From assembly GCA_963836005.1 (NCBI GenBank), contig CAWIHS010000005.1, positions 434,001 to 498,000 of the forward strand: a DNA stretch of 64,000 nt, in the 5' to 3' direction. Source of the DNA: CAWIHS01 sp963836005 (GTDB lineage: Bacteria; Pseudomonadota; Gammaproteobacteria; GRL18). Every line of letters begins with the position of its first letter. The first letter of the stretch is position 1. The translations under genes and the position numbers were made by a program. Below, in pieces: positions 54,222 through 62,066 of this stretch. The notes under the pieces were generated by a model. The model searched no databases. It was not told where the DNA came from and saw only the letters and a program-made list of their open reading frames with translations.

Positions 54222-54445
54222 ATAACAACTCCGCATATCTAGTAACATCTCAATAAGTCCATGCAAGATCCCCTCCTCCTATCAGGGGGAGGGTTAGGGT
54301 GGGGGTTAAGTGCTTGATTACACACACTACCCCCATCCTGTGCCTTCCCCCTGAAAGGGGAAAGGAACTTAAACTGCACGAACTTATTGAAAAGTTACCA
54401 TATCTATAAGATCGTGCAATATTTTTGATGCACTGAGTCGTTAGC
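54222..54445. mobile_element. Decayed family A element interrupted by a family B element
   Basis: ATAACAACTCCGCATATCTA on the left and GCACTGAGTCGTTAGC on the right match the ends of family A with several substitutions. The interior AAGATCGTGCAATATTT also matches. The outer duplication is no longer recognisable, so this copy is old, while the nested B element has sharp flanks. Confidence 0.7.
54242..54398. mobile_element. Family B element (157 bp) nested in a decayed A element
   Basis: Begins GTAACATCTCAATAAGTCC, ends ACTTATTGAAAAGTTAC, with perfect 8-bp duplications CATATCTA at 54234-54241 and 54399-54406. Same orientation and core as the element at 6758-6913. Confidence 0.9.
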
Positions 54446-54764
54446 ATTTTTAATCAATTGATATATGTTGGTTTTTTGCCAATTATTGCTGATTTTTTTT
54501 AAAATCCTGGATATGATTCCTCATCATGATGTGTGTATTTTACCACAAAGATAAACAAATCTGTTCCTGTGAAGGGCATTTTAATTCCGCCTTCCCTGGC
54601 AGTCATGCAGCTAGAGCACAAGAGCAGGTACTTTAGGCACCAGGAGTAGGCGCTTTAAGCGGCACGGGAGATGTTTCCGAGCAGGTTTAACTGTTTTTAT
54701 TAAGCAACAACAACTAACGAATATCCGTCACCTGTCGGCTCACCAGCAAGCAAAGATTTTGATT

Positions 54765-56060
54765 ATGAATAAAGTATTTCACTTTTCTCTTCACGGAGTT
54801 CTCTTGACGACAACGCTGTGTCTTTCAGGCTATGCTGCCGGATCAGGATTTGCGCTGATTGAAAACAGCGCCAGCGGTATGGGGCAGGCTTTTGCCGGAG
54901 CCGCGGCGGTCGCTGAAGATCCATCCACTGTCTATTTCAACCCCGCCGGTATGACCTACCTTGACGGCACTCAGCTGACCGCCGCTCTGCATATAGTCAA
55001 TTCCAATGCCCACTTCCACGATAAAGGCAGCACAGATCCGTTTGGCGGCGCCATTATCGGCAACAATGACGGCGGCAATGCGGGCGGCACCCACTATATA
55101 CCTAACCTGTACTATGTAAGGGAATTTGGCGAGGGCAAATATCGTTTTGGTCTGGGGATCAATGCACCCTTTGGATTAGGTACGGAATATGATGATGGCT
55201 GGATAGGCCGATATACTTCGACCAGTTCTGAGCTGCAGACCATTAATATCAATCCAGCAGTTGCATTTAAAGGCACTGAGCGTTTGTCCATCGGCTTGGG
55301 CGCCAACCTGCAGTATATTAAGGCAACACTTAAATCCAACATTAATCAGACTGCCTTCTCCTCTGACGATGCACGCGCGAAAGTCACAGGTGAAGACTGG
55401 AGCATCGGGATTAATGGCGGTATTATTTATGAATACGCAACGCACAGTAAATTCGGCCTGCATTACCGCGGTTTTATAAATTCTACCCTTGCAGGCAAGG
55501 TTAACTACGATGGTGTTAACCCTGCCCTGGCGATGCTTGCCGGCTTTACTGACAAAGATGTCACGGCAGCTCTGGAAACTCCTGCAGCTTTTTCAGCCAG
55601 TATTGCCCATCAGCTCAACCCCAAATTCACCTTACTGGCCGATATTACTTATACTCAATGGAGTAGTTTTGAAACCTTACATATTGTAGGCGACGATGAT
55701 TCTAACGTATCTTATGTAAAAGAAAACTGGAATGATGTATTTCGCTATTCCTTAGGGCTGAAATATCAGCACAATGAAAAATGGATCTTCAGAAGCGGAA
55801 TCGCCCATGATGAAACACCCATTGATGATGCATACCGCACTTCTCGAATTCCCGGTGACGATCGTTTCTGGTTGAGCTTTGGCGCCAGCTATTTTTTCTC
55901 AAAGAATTTATCTGTTGATGTTGGCTATGCACATCTCTGGGTTGATGATGCGAAGATTGATGAAGAATTCCGCCTCGCAGGTATCGGCACCGGAACGTTA
56001 AAAGGAAAATACAAAGCGGATGTTGATATCCTGAGCGCTCAGGCCACCTGGAGATTTTAA
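54765..56060 (+). CDS. FadL/OmpP1/TodX family outer membrane channel (second)
   Basis: A 431-residue FadL-family protein with a signal peptide (cut after YAA near residue 25). The mature N terminus GSGFALIENSASGMGQAFAGAAAVAEDPSTVYFNPAGMTYL is a textbook FadL hatch and signature, and the last residues (QATWRF) are barrel-like. The ATG at 54765 is preferred over a TTG two codons upstream. It is only distantly similar to the neighbouring minus-strand FadL homolog in its first third, so they are diverged paralogs rather than a recent duplication. A bidirectional terminator follows. Substrate unknown, hydrophobic by family. Confidence 0.9.
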   Translation: MNKVFHFSLHGVLLTTTLCLSGYAAGSGFALIENSASGMGQAFAGAAAVAEDPSTVYFNPAGMTYLDGTQLTAALHIVNSNAHFHDKGSTDPFGGAIIGNNDGGNAGGTHYIPNLYYVREFGEGKYRFGLGINAPFGLGTEYDDGWIGRYTSTSSELQTININPAVAFKGTERLSIGLGANLQYIKATLKSNINQTAFSSDDARAKVTGEDWSIGINGGIIYEYATHSKFGLHYRGFINSTLAGKVNYDGVNPALAMLAGFTDKDVTAALETPAAFSASIAHQLNPKFTLLADITYTQWSSFETLHIVGDDDSNVSYVKENWNDVFRYSLGLKYQHNEKWIFRSGIAHDETPIDDAYRTSRIPGDDRFWLSFGASYFFSKNLSVDVGYAHLWVDDAKIDEEFRLAGIGTGTLKGKYKADVDILSAQATWRF

Positions 56061-56153
56061 ACAAATAGTTTAAAACAGACGATATAGCACTCCATTGATT
56101 CTTCACAGCTTTAAAAACTGTATCATTGCTGGGTGCTATAGAAAAAAAAGCAC

Positions 56154-56190
56154 AAAAAACCCGTATGGAGAAAACCTTACGGGCTTTTTT
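56154..56190. terminator. Bidirectional intrinsic terminator
   Basis: CCCGTATGG and CCTTACGGG form a nine-base stem with one mismatch and a six-base loop. The T run after it on the plus strand and the A run before it on the minus strand allow it to stop both the plus-strand FadL gene and the minus-strand tusA transcript. Confidence 0.88.
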
Positions 56191-56210
56191 GGTGTTTAAA
56201 TCAGTTAAGC

Positions 56211-56441
56211 TTATGCTTTCTTGATTAAGAAGAGGAATTTTCCGCCTTCTTCATTGCTTTCCATCAGCTCGTTGCCTGTCTGATTAGCAAAAGCTTCAAA
56301 GTCTTTTACTGAACCAGGGTCAGTAGCGATAATATGAAGAACCTGACCGGCACTTAAATCTGCCAGTGCCTTTTTTGCACGTAAAATAGGGAGTGGACAG
56401 TTTAATCCTGAAGCATCTAGTTCTTTATCAAAGTTAGCCAT
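56211..56441 (-). CDS. tusA: TusA-family sulfur carrier protein
   Basis: A 76-residue SirA/TusA fold protein with the active-site cysteine Cys15 in GLNCPLPILRAKKAL (CPxP motif). TusA accepts a sulfane sulfur as persulfide and hands it on. In sulfur oxidisers a TusA together with a rhodanese and DsrE feeds sulfur into the rDsr or sHdr pathway; in other bacteria it supplies tRNA thiolation. The ATG (MANFDKELDASGLNCP) matches the family. It lies 248 bases downstream of a single-domain rhodanese in the same direction, supporting a sulfur-relay pair, though the wider dsr cluster is not in the window. Confidence 0.92.
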   Translation of the reverse strand: MANFDKELDASGLNCPLPILRAKKALADLSAGQVLHIIATDPGSVKDFEAFANQTGNELMESNEEGGKFLFLIKKA

Positions 56442-56689
56442 TAAAAATTCCTCGCTTATCGAGCTTTAAATTGTAGAGAAATCTGGTTCCTGGCATTGAC
56501 TTTAGCCTCTCACCAGCTTATTTAACCTGCATATCTTATAGGGTTTAATGATCGCAGGCAAGTCTGCCAAATGGGATATATTAGCAGTCATTGATAATAT
56601 ACGGCCAGGGAGATAAAGACTCAGTGAGTATCAAAGCCCCTGATAGTGATCACTCATACAGCACCGAAAGGCATTGAATAACAACCTTC

Positions 56690-57013
56690 TTACATCGCTA
56701 TCGGTAGTCCCATACGAGCCCAGGTTACGATACCTCCACGCAGGTTGTAAACATTTTCAACGCCTTTTGAGGTCATAAACGCACATGCCTGAGCAGAACG
56801 GGCCCCCGTCTGGCAGTAAAAAATGATTTTTTCGTCGCTGGACAATTCTTCGACTTTTAAGGGAATAACATGCAGCGGCAAATTTTCAGCACCAGAAATT
56901 TTCCCTCTTGCCACTTCCGCCGGTGTACGCACATCAATCAGTTTTATATTACCAGAAAGATCCTCGAGCATATGACTCAATTCAGCCGCATCTACTTCTT
57001 TAATGCCAAACAT
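56690..57013 (-). CDS. Single-domain rhodanese (sulfurtransferase)
   Basis: A 107-residue single rhodanese domain. The active-site loop is CQTGARS with Cys67; the first conserved motif IKLIDVRTPAEVARGKISGAENLPL is the usual rhodanese start. Such proteins bind sulfane sulfur as a persulfide. The N-terminal extension (MFGIKEVDAAELSHMLEDLSG) is typical of stand-alone GlpE/PspE-like members. There is no signal peptide, so it acts in the cytoplasm. Its partnership with tusA is inferred from order and strand. No DsrE is adjacent. Confidence 0.88.
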   Translation of the reverse strand: MFGIKEVDAAELSHMLEDLSGNIKLIDVRTPAEVARGKISGAENLPLHVIPLKVEELSSDEKIIFYCQTGARSAQACAFMTSKGVENVYNLRGGIVTWARMGLPIAM

Positions 57014-57173
57014 CTAATCTGCCCCTGAAACAGTAATAAATTTAAAATTCTTAATCGCCTGAACAGACAAATGTATATCATTATATAGTAATATAATGGC
57101 AAATTTCAAACGACCCTGCTTTACTTTTATAGAGATTGTTCTTTACACTTTGATTTATTAATCTAACCTGAAT

Positions 57174-57446
57174 GTAACTATTCAGCGTATTTTAGATTTA
57201 TACGTAAGTTCTTGATATCAGGTGTTTGCGTAAGGCAGATAATTGCTCCTGTATAATCTGCATTCCCTACGTCCCTGTAGGTCAAGTGTATGTGGCATGG
57301 ATGCCACATTCAAGCCTACGACATACATGGAAGTATAAGTGCCGTGGGAGGCAGGAAGCCGGGAACGACCATGGACGTATTTACGGCGTCTTCTGGAGCA
57401 AATTCCTGGTGTCAAGGACGTTTTCAAAATTACGCTGAATAGTTAC
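57174..57446. mobile_element. Long family A element (273 bp)
   Basis: The ends are GTAACTATTCAGCGTA and TACGCTGAATAGTTAC, identical to those at 13465-13786; perfect 8-bp duplications ACCTGAAT flank it (57166-57173, 57447-57454). The interior shares the left 95 bases and the TGTGGCATGGATGCCACA hairpin with that copy, but other blocks differ or are rearranged. Confidence 0.92.
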
Positions 57447-57860
57447 ACCTGAATTTTAGATACGTTCGCTCATATCTCTTTCATCTAGCTGGAGAGAGAG
57501 CACTGAAGACCCACACAATGCCCTGGAGGCAAAAAGTTAAACCGCGAACACTGGGGGGCCAGGGATATATGCTTCAGGTAGCAGCAGCAGGCGCTTCAGG
57601 CACCGGGAGCAGGCGCTTTATGCGCCAAAAGTAAGGTGATTCAGGCAGCACAGGAGCCGCTGCCGGGCAGTTTAAGCTTCTATTCAGGTTTAAACTTTTC
57701 TTGAACACCCGCAAAATCCATCGCTTAAATGCGCATACCGGGGCGGAACCAGCGTTATGTTTAAGTGTCTACATATAGGCATTGACCCAGCTTGTTGAAG
57801 CTGTTCATGCCATGAATGAACTTCTTACTTTATGAATCAGGGTGCTGTTATTACCAGGCT

Positions 57861-57910
57861 AGCATCAGTTCATACCTATGAGCATCAGTTCATACCTATG
57901 AGCATCAGTT
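57861..57910. repeat. 20-bp direct tandem repeat, 2.5 copies
   Basis: AGCATCAGTTCATACCTATG at 57861-57880 and 57881-57900, then AGCATCAGTT, with no substitutions. It sits 127 bases upstream of the metalloprotease start, in or near its promoter region; identical copies suggest recent slippage. Confidence 0.9.
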
Positions 57911-58037
57911 AAAGAATCGAAGTTTACGCGAAGTCAAAATGCAGTTTAACGCTGAATTTGACTTATCATTGAGAGTGCTGCTGTAACTTTACATCTGCCT
58001 CTGTTTTGTTTCATTCATTTTATAGTTAAGGTCTATA

Positions 58038-59519
58038 GTGAAAAACTTTATATCCCTGTGTATCAGTATTAGTCTTATTTTCAGCTCGCTATATAGCCAC
58101 CTTGTGTATGCTGACATAAGCCTTCCGGATATCGGTGCCTCGTCCAGTATTGGACTGACACCGCATATGGAAGAACAAATTGGTCGCGAGATTGCTAATC
58201 AGATCCGCCTTAGTCATCAATTGATTGATGATCTGGAACTGGATGAGTATCTACAGAACCTGGGCTATACCCTGGTTGCCAATAGTGATGATACCTTGCA
58301 GAATTTTCGATTTTTTCTTATCGATTCAAATCAAATCAATGCGTTTGCAACTCCCGGCGGCATTATCGCTGTCTATAGCGGATTATTCCTCAGCACGGAA
58401 ACAGAAAGCGAGCTGGCATCAGTGCTGGGGCATGAAATAGCTCACGTCACTCAGCGTCATCTTGCGCGTAGTTTTGAAAAAGCCAACCAGTTGAATATTC
58501 CTGTCATGGCGGGGTTACTGGCAGGGCTGCTGCTGGGAGCGGTGGGAGGTTCGGCTGGAAACCTGGGTGCTGCAACTGCAATGGGCCTGAGCGCAGCAGG
58601 CCAACAGGCACAAATTAACTACACCCGCGCGAATGAAAAAGAAGCTGACAGAGTCGGTATACGATTTCTCAGTTTATCCGGTTATGATCCCACCGGTATG
58701 CCTGATTTTTTTCAGAAACTGGAGCGAAAAAATCGTTATGTAGGGCGAAATTATCCAGAGTTTCTGCGAACCCACCCCATAACCATTGATCGTATTGCTG
58801 AGGCGAGCCAGCGTGCAGAACAATATAAAAGAAGCATGAAAGGATTTAAAAATCAGGATACATACCGTCTGATGAAAACCAAGCTGCATGTCATTACCTC
58901 GTCCGCAGGCAGCAATATTGCCAGGCAATATGAACAGAAAGCAAAAAAATCTTCGCTCAAGCTACATCCTGAATATCATTATGGGTATGCTCTGGCACTG
59001 CTTAAGAAAAAAAAATACACCCAGGCTATAGAAACACTTGAACAATTGCACCAGAGCAAACCTGAAAATATGAGTTTTACGTTAGCACTGGCTGAGGCTT
59101 ATCTGGCCACGAACGACAAAGCTAAAATTAATAGCAGCCTCAAACTTTTAAAATCTGCGCTTGCCAATAACCCTTATAACCTGGTATTAACCATTAATTA
59201 TGCCCAGGCCCTGATCAAAACAGAAAAAACAGAGCAAAGCATTACTCTGCTCACCAATTTCACTGAACATAATTATAAGCACCCGGCGGTCTACAAGCTG
59301 CTTTCACAAGCATTGGGCCAACAAAAACTACTGGTTAAGGCCTATATAGCGAATGCTGAATATTATTACTTAAACGGCCAGCTTGATCAGGCCATTGAAC
59401 AACTACGGCTGGCCGCAAAAATCACTCCCCAAAAAGATTTTTATACGTTGTCTAAGCTGGAAGCTCGAAAACGGACCTTGGAGGAAGAAAAAGAAAAATA
59501 CTCTATGGAAAATAATTAA
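58038..59519 (+). CDS. bepA: BepA-like M48 metalloprotease with TPR repeats
   Basis: A 493-residue secreted protein with a signal peptide (cut near VYA, residue 29), an M48-family zinc protease domain with HEIAHVTQRH (near residue 135) and the third ligand in EADRVG (about 203), and a C-terminal half of tetratricopeptide repeats. This is the architecture of BepA/YfgC, a periplasmic protease and chaperone for outer membrane proteins and LptD. Start is GTG at 58038 with an AAGG site six bases upstream; the N terminus (KNFISLCISISLIFSSLYSHLVYA) is a normal signal. It is probably transcribed separately from soxX, 180 bases downstream, where a T-rich run intervenes. Confidence 0.9.
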   Translation: MKNFISLCISISLIFSSLYSHLVYADISLPDIGASSSIGLTPHMEEQIGREIANQIRLSHQLIDDLELDEYLQNLGYTLVANSDDTLQNFRFFLIDSNQINAFATPGGIIAVYSGLFLSTETESELASVLGHEIAHVTQRHLARSFEKANQLNIPVMAGLLAGLLLGAVGGSAGNLGAATAMGLSAAGQQAQINYTRANEKEADRVGIRFLSLSGYDPTGMPDFFQKLERKNRYVGRNYPEFLRTHPITIDRIAEASQRAEQYKRSMKGFKNQDTYRLMKTKLHVITSSAGSNIARQYEQKAKKSSLKLHPEYHYGYALALLKKKKYTQAIETLEQLHQSKPENMSFTLALAEAYLATNDKAKINSSLKLLKSALANNPYNLVLTINYAQALIKTEKTEQSITLLTNFTEHNYKHPAVYKLLSQALGQQKLLVKAYIANAEYYYLNGQLDQAIEQLRLAAKITPQKDFYTLSKLEARKRTLEEEKEKYSMENN

Positions 59520-59699
59520 TTCTTCCCTGACACCCCTGCTTCTATGAAGCCTAACAGAGATTAAAGATTAAGCTATTTTTGTTTTTTTTAAAGCTTCTAT
59601 TGTAATAAACATTATTTACTGGTATTTTTCCATAAAATCTTTTAGATTTATTATTCCGACCCGCCAATCGGGTTATTACTTTACTTTAAGGAGGAGTCG

Positions 59700-60074
59700 A
59701 TGCGAAATATACCAAAAATCGTATCAACAGCATCAATCTTGGCCGTAGCGCTTGGCAGTCTAACTCTGATCCCGGTTTCAGTTTCTGCAGCAGGTTCGAA
59801 GTCTAGCCTAGAGCAGGGCAAGGAAATTGCTTTCAGCCGCCAAAAAGGCAATTGTCTGGCCTGTCATAATATTACCGGAGGTCAATTACCGGGTAATATT
59901 GCTCCGCCTCTGGTCGCAATGAAAGCACGTTTTCCGGATAAGGCTAAGCTGCGATTACAAATTTATGATTCAACTGAGGCCAATCCAAACTCTATTATGC
60001 CCCCGTTTGGCCGTCACAAAATCCTCAGTAACCAGGAAATCGAATTAGTAACTGATTTTATTTATCAACTCTAA
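59700..60074 (+). CDS. soxX: SoxX, monoheme cytochrome c of the Sox system
   Basis: A 124-residue periplasmic cytochrome c with a signal peptide to about Ala30, a single heme motif CLACH (Cys52, Cys55, His56) and the axial methionine in IMPPFG. With SoxA it oxidatively links thiosulfate to the SoxY cysteine. The family pattern NCLACHNITGGQLPGNIAPPLVAMKARFPDKAKLRLQIYD is typical of SoxX. It has a strong GGAGG ribosome site. First gene of soxXYZA; soxY follows after 13 bases. The order X-Y-Z-A with soxB elsewhere is found in several gammaproteobacterial sulfur oxidisers. Confidence 0.95.
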   Translation: MRNIPKIVSTASILAVALGSLTLIPVSVSAAGSKSSLEQGKEIAFSRQKGNCLACHNITGGQLPGNIAPPLVAMKARFPDKAKLRLQIYDSTEANPNSIMPPFGRHKILSNQEIELVTDFIYQL

Positions 60075-60087
60075 AATCAGTGATTAA

Positions 60088-60564
60088 GTGTTAGCTGTGC
60101 AGCAACGGAGAATTTTTCTGCTAGACTCACTGACATCTGCAGCCATAGCCATGGCTGCAGCAGGTGGTCTGTTATCACCTGAATGTGTCCTGGGCAGCTG
60201 GAATAAAGAGGCTTTTAATGCTCCAAAATTGCAGTCAGCCCTGAAATCTGTAATGGGCAGCGATTTAACAGAAGCCAGCAATCTTATCACTATCCAGACT
60301 CCTGATATTGCAGAAAACGGAACTGTAGTGCCTGTAACAGTATACAGCAGCTTAAAAAACGTTCAAAGCATCGCTCTATTTGCAGTACAAAACAAAACGC
60401 CCTTAGTGGCTCTGTTTGAACTGTCTGAGGATACCCGTGCTTACGTTTCCACACGCATAAAAATGGCAAAATCATCCAGTGTTATTGCCATTGTCACTGC
60501 GCAAGGTAAGCACTACAGTGCTCGAAAACAGATAGAAGTCTTGCTCGGAGGCTGTCAGGACTAA
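60088..60564 (+). CDS. soxY: SoxY, sulfur-substrate carrier (C-terminal GGCQD)
   Basis: A 158-residue SoxY. The N terminus has a twin-arginine signal (QRRIFLLDS, Arg7-Arg8, then a hydrophobic Ala-rich core), as expected since SoxYZ is exported folded by the Tat route. The mature domain is the immunoglobulin-like SoxY fold. The carrier cysteine Cys156 is on the C-terminal arm in GGCQD; the canonical arm is GGCGG, so the last two glycines are replaced by Gln-Asp. The start is GTG at 60088, 13 bases after soxX. The carrier holds the sulfur intermediate during thiosulfate oxidation. Confidence 0.95.
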   Translation: MLAVQQRRIFLLDSLTSAAIAMAAAGGLLSPECVLGSWNKEAFNAPKLQSALKSVMGSDLTEASNLITIQTPDIAENGTVVPVTVYSSLKNVQSIALFAVQNKTPLVALFELSEDTRAYVSTRIKMAKSSSVIAIVTAQGKHYSARKQIEVLLGGCQD

Positions 60565-60626
60565 TGCTTTACACCAGGGTCATGGAGCCAATTTGTCCTG
60601 CGGTCTGGCAACCGGGTCAACATTGA

Positions 60627-60944
60627 ATGAGTAAAAGCTCAATAAAAATTCGCGCCAGTGTAAAAAATCGCGTTACTACCATTCGGATACTCATTAACCA
60701 TCCGATGGAAACAGGGTTTCGTAAAGACAAAAAAAGCGGGCAGATAATTGCTGCACATTTTATCCAAAACCTGAATTGTACGATGAATAACAGGGTTATA
60801 TTGAGTGCACAATGGGGAGCAGGAATTTCCCGCAACCCATATTTGTCATTTCAATATAACGGCGGCAAAGTCGGCGATATACTGAAACTGTCCTGGGAAG
60901 ATAATACAGGTCTGTCTGACTCGGTTGAAGCACATATAAACTAA
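60627..60944 (+). CDS. soxZ: SoxZ, partner of the SoxY carrier
   Basis: A 105-residue SoxZ, the small beta-sandwich subunit that pairs with SoxY. The start SSIKIRASVKNRVTTIRILINHPMETGFRKDKKSGQIIAAHFI is characteristic of the family, including HPMETGFRKD. It has no signal peptide because it is exported together with SoxY by hitchhiking on the Tat substrate. The gap to soxY is 62 bases and to soxA 51. No unusual residues noticed. Confidence 0.96.
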   Translation: MSKSSIKIRASVKNRVTTIRILINHPMETGFRKDKKSGQIIAAHFIQNLNCTMNNRVILSAQWGAGISRNPYLSFQYNGGKVGDILKLSWEDNTGLSDSVEAHIN

Positions 60945-60995
60945 ATCACCACTGGTGAGTAAATAATACATAAACTTAAAAGAATGGATATTAAC

Positions 60996-61835
60996 ATGAA
61001 AAAACTATTATTAACCTTAACCGCAGTCACTGCTCTGGGCGGTTTATATTCCAGCGCAGGCGCGACCACAGCTGAACAGGATCTGAAAAATATCCGTGAA
61101 TATTTTACCAAGCGTTTCCCCGGAGTTTCATTGAATGAATTTGGTAACGGAGTTTATGCAATAGATGAGCAATCACGTGAAACCTGGGAAGCCATTGAAG
61201 AATTCCCTCCCTATGAACTTGACCTGGAACAAGGTGAAACGCTATTCAATACGCCTTTTGCTAATGGCAAAACCTATGCTTCATGCTTCAAGAATGGCGG
61301 CAAGGGAATTCGACAAAACTACCCTTATTTTGACCGCAAAACCTCTCAGGTAAAAACGCTGGAAGAGGAAATCAATGAATGCCGGAGCAAAAATGGCGAA
61401 GAACCTCTAAGCTGGAATAAAGGCGACATTGCTTCTATTTCAGCCTATATGGCCTATAGCTCCAGAGGCAAACCGTTAAATATTAAAACCCCTCAAACAG
61501 CGGATGAAATCGCTGCCTATGAGCGTGGGCGGGCACATTTTTTTGCTAAACGCGGACAGCTGAACTTGTCCTGCGCAAACTGTCACCAGGACAATGCCGG
61601 TAACAGAATCCGCGCAGATATTCTCAGCCCGGCCCTGGGCCAGGTCTCACATTTCCCGGTTTATCGTGCTAAATGGGGTAACCTGGGTACCTTGCACCGT
61701 CGTTATGGCGGCTGCAACAAGCAGGTTCGGGCCAAACCATTCAAACCGCAAAGTGATGAATACAAAGCTCTGGAATATTTCCATACCTATATAAGTAACG
61801 GTATTGATGTCAATGGTCCAGGTTCGAGAAAATAG
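60996..61835 (+). CDS. soxA: SoxA, L-cysteine S-thiosulfotransferase subunit, monoheme type
   Basis: A 279-residue periplasmic cytochrome with a signal peptide (KKLLLTLTAVTALGGLYSSAGA), one heme motif CANCH (Cys193, Cys196, His197) and the distal ligand/catalytic cysteine Cys240 in GGCNKQVRAKPF, which carries a persulfide. Cys97 and Cys129 probably form the disulfide that replaces the first heme found in diheme SoxA. SoxAX joins thiosulfate to SoxY. The ATG at 60996 is preferred over one four codons upstream, because it gives the usual short MKK signal start. Last gene of soxXYZA; no soxB, soxK or soxCD follow. Confidence 0.95.
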   Translation: MKKLLLTLTAVTALGGLYSSAGATTAEQDLKNIREYFTKRFPGVSLNEFGNGVYAIDEQSRETWEAIEEFPPYELDLEQGETLFNTPFANGKTYASCFKNGGKGIRQNYPYFDRKTSQVKTLEEEINECRSKNGEEPLSWNKGDIASISAYMAYSSRGKPLNIKTPQTADEIAAYERGRAHFFAKRGQLNLSCANCHQDNAGNRIRADILSPALGQVSHFPVYRAKWGNLGTLHRRYGGCNKQVRAKPFKPQSDEYKALEYFHTYISNGIDVNGPGSRK

Positions 61836-61918
61836 ATTTTCTCCAGCCAGTGTCCATACTTTTTTTGACGCACACTGGTGGCACAGGGATGTGCTACTGT
61901 TTTTAATGATGGCAACTC

Positions 61919-62002
61919 ATTGAAAATGCCGCAAAAGAAAAATCACATTTTTTCTTTTGCATTGCATAATATAGCCGGGATGGCTGTTTATGGATGGAAA
62001 CT
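61919..62002 (+). repeat. Family E hairpin repeat, copy 2
   Basis: ATTGAAAATG through GGAAACT, closely matching 36-119 in the same orientation. It lies between the soxA stop codon and the terminator at 62022, so it would be part of the sox transcript's 3' end. Confidence 0.8.
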
Positions 62003-62021
62003 AGCTCATCATTAACAGAAC

Positions 62022-62044
62022 CCGGTTTAAAAACCGGTTTTTTT
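62022..62044 (+). terminator. Intrinsic terminator after soxA
   Basis: CCGGTTT and AAACCGG form a seven-base stem around a two-base spacer (effective loop slightly larger), followed by seven T residues on the plus strand. It is placed between convergent soxA and the stress-protein gene. Confidence 0.7.
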
Positions 62045-62066
62045 AATAGATGAGTCATCGAAAAGC

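Larger units (their letters stand above)
53767..54764. other. Divergent gene-free stretch between two FadL-family genes
   Basis: 998 bases. Contains a family B element nested in a decayed family A element (54222-54445) and a short G/C-rich degenerate repeat (about 54624-54690) related to 57589-57672. The first 400 bases after 53767 are A/T-rich and presumably hold the promoter of the minus-strand gene. Confidence 0.6.
57014..58037. other. Long gene-free stretch rich in repeats
   Basis: 1024 bases between the rhodanese and the metalloprotease genes. It contains the family A element 57174-57446, a degenerate G/C-rich repeat (57589-57672) related to 54624-54690, and a 20-base tandem repeat (57861-57910). 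No coding potential. Confidence 0.65.

Noticed and set aside
57218..57438. 70-codon frames on both strands inside the second long family A element
   Set aside because: Same reason as above: they follow the element's palindromic sequence and are broken or rearranged between copies.
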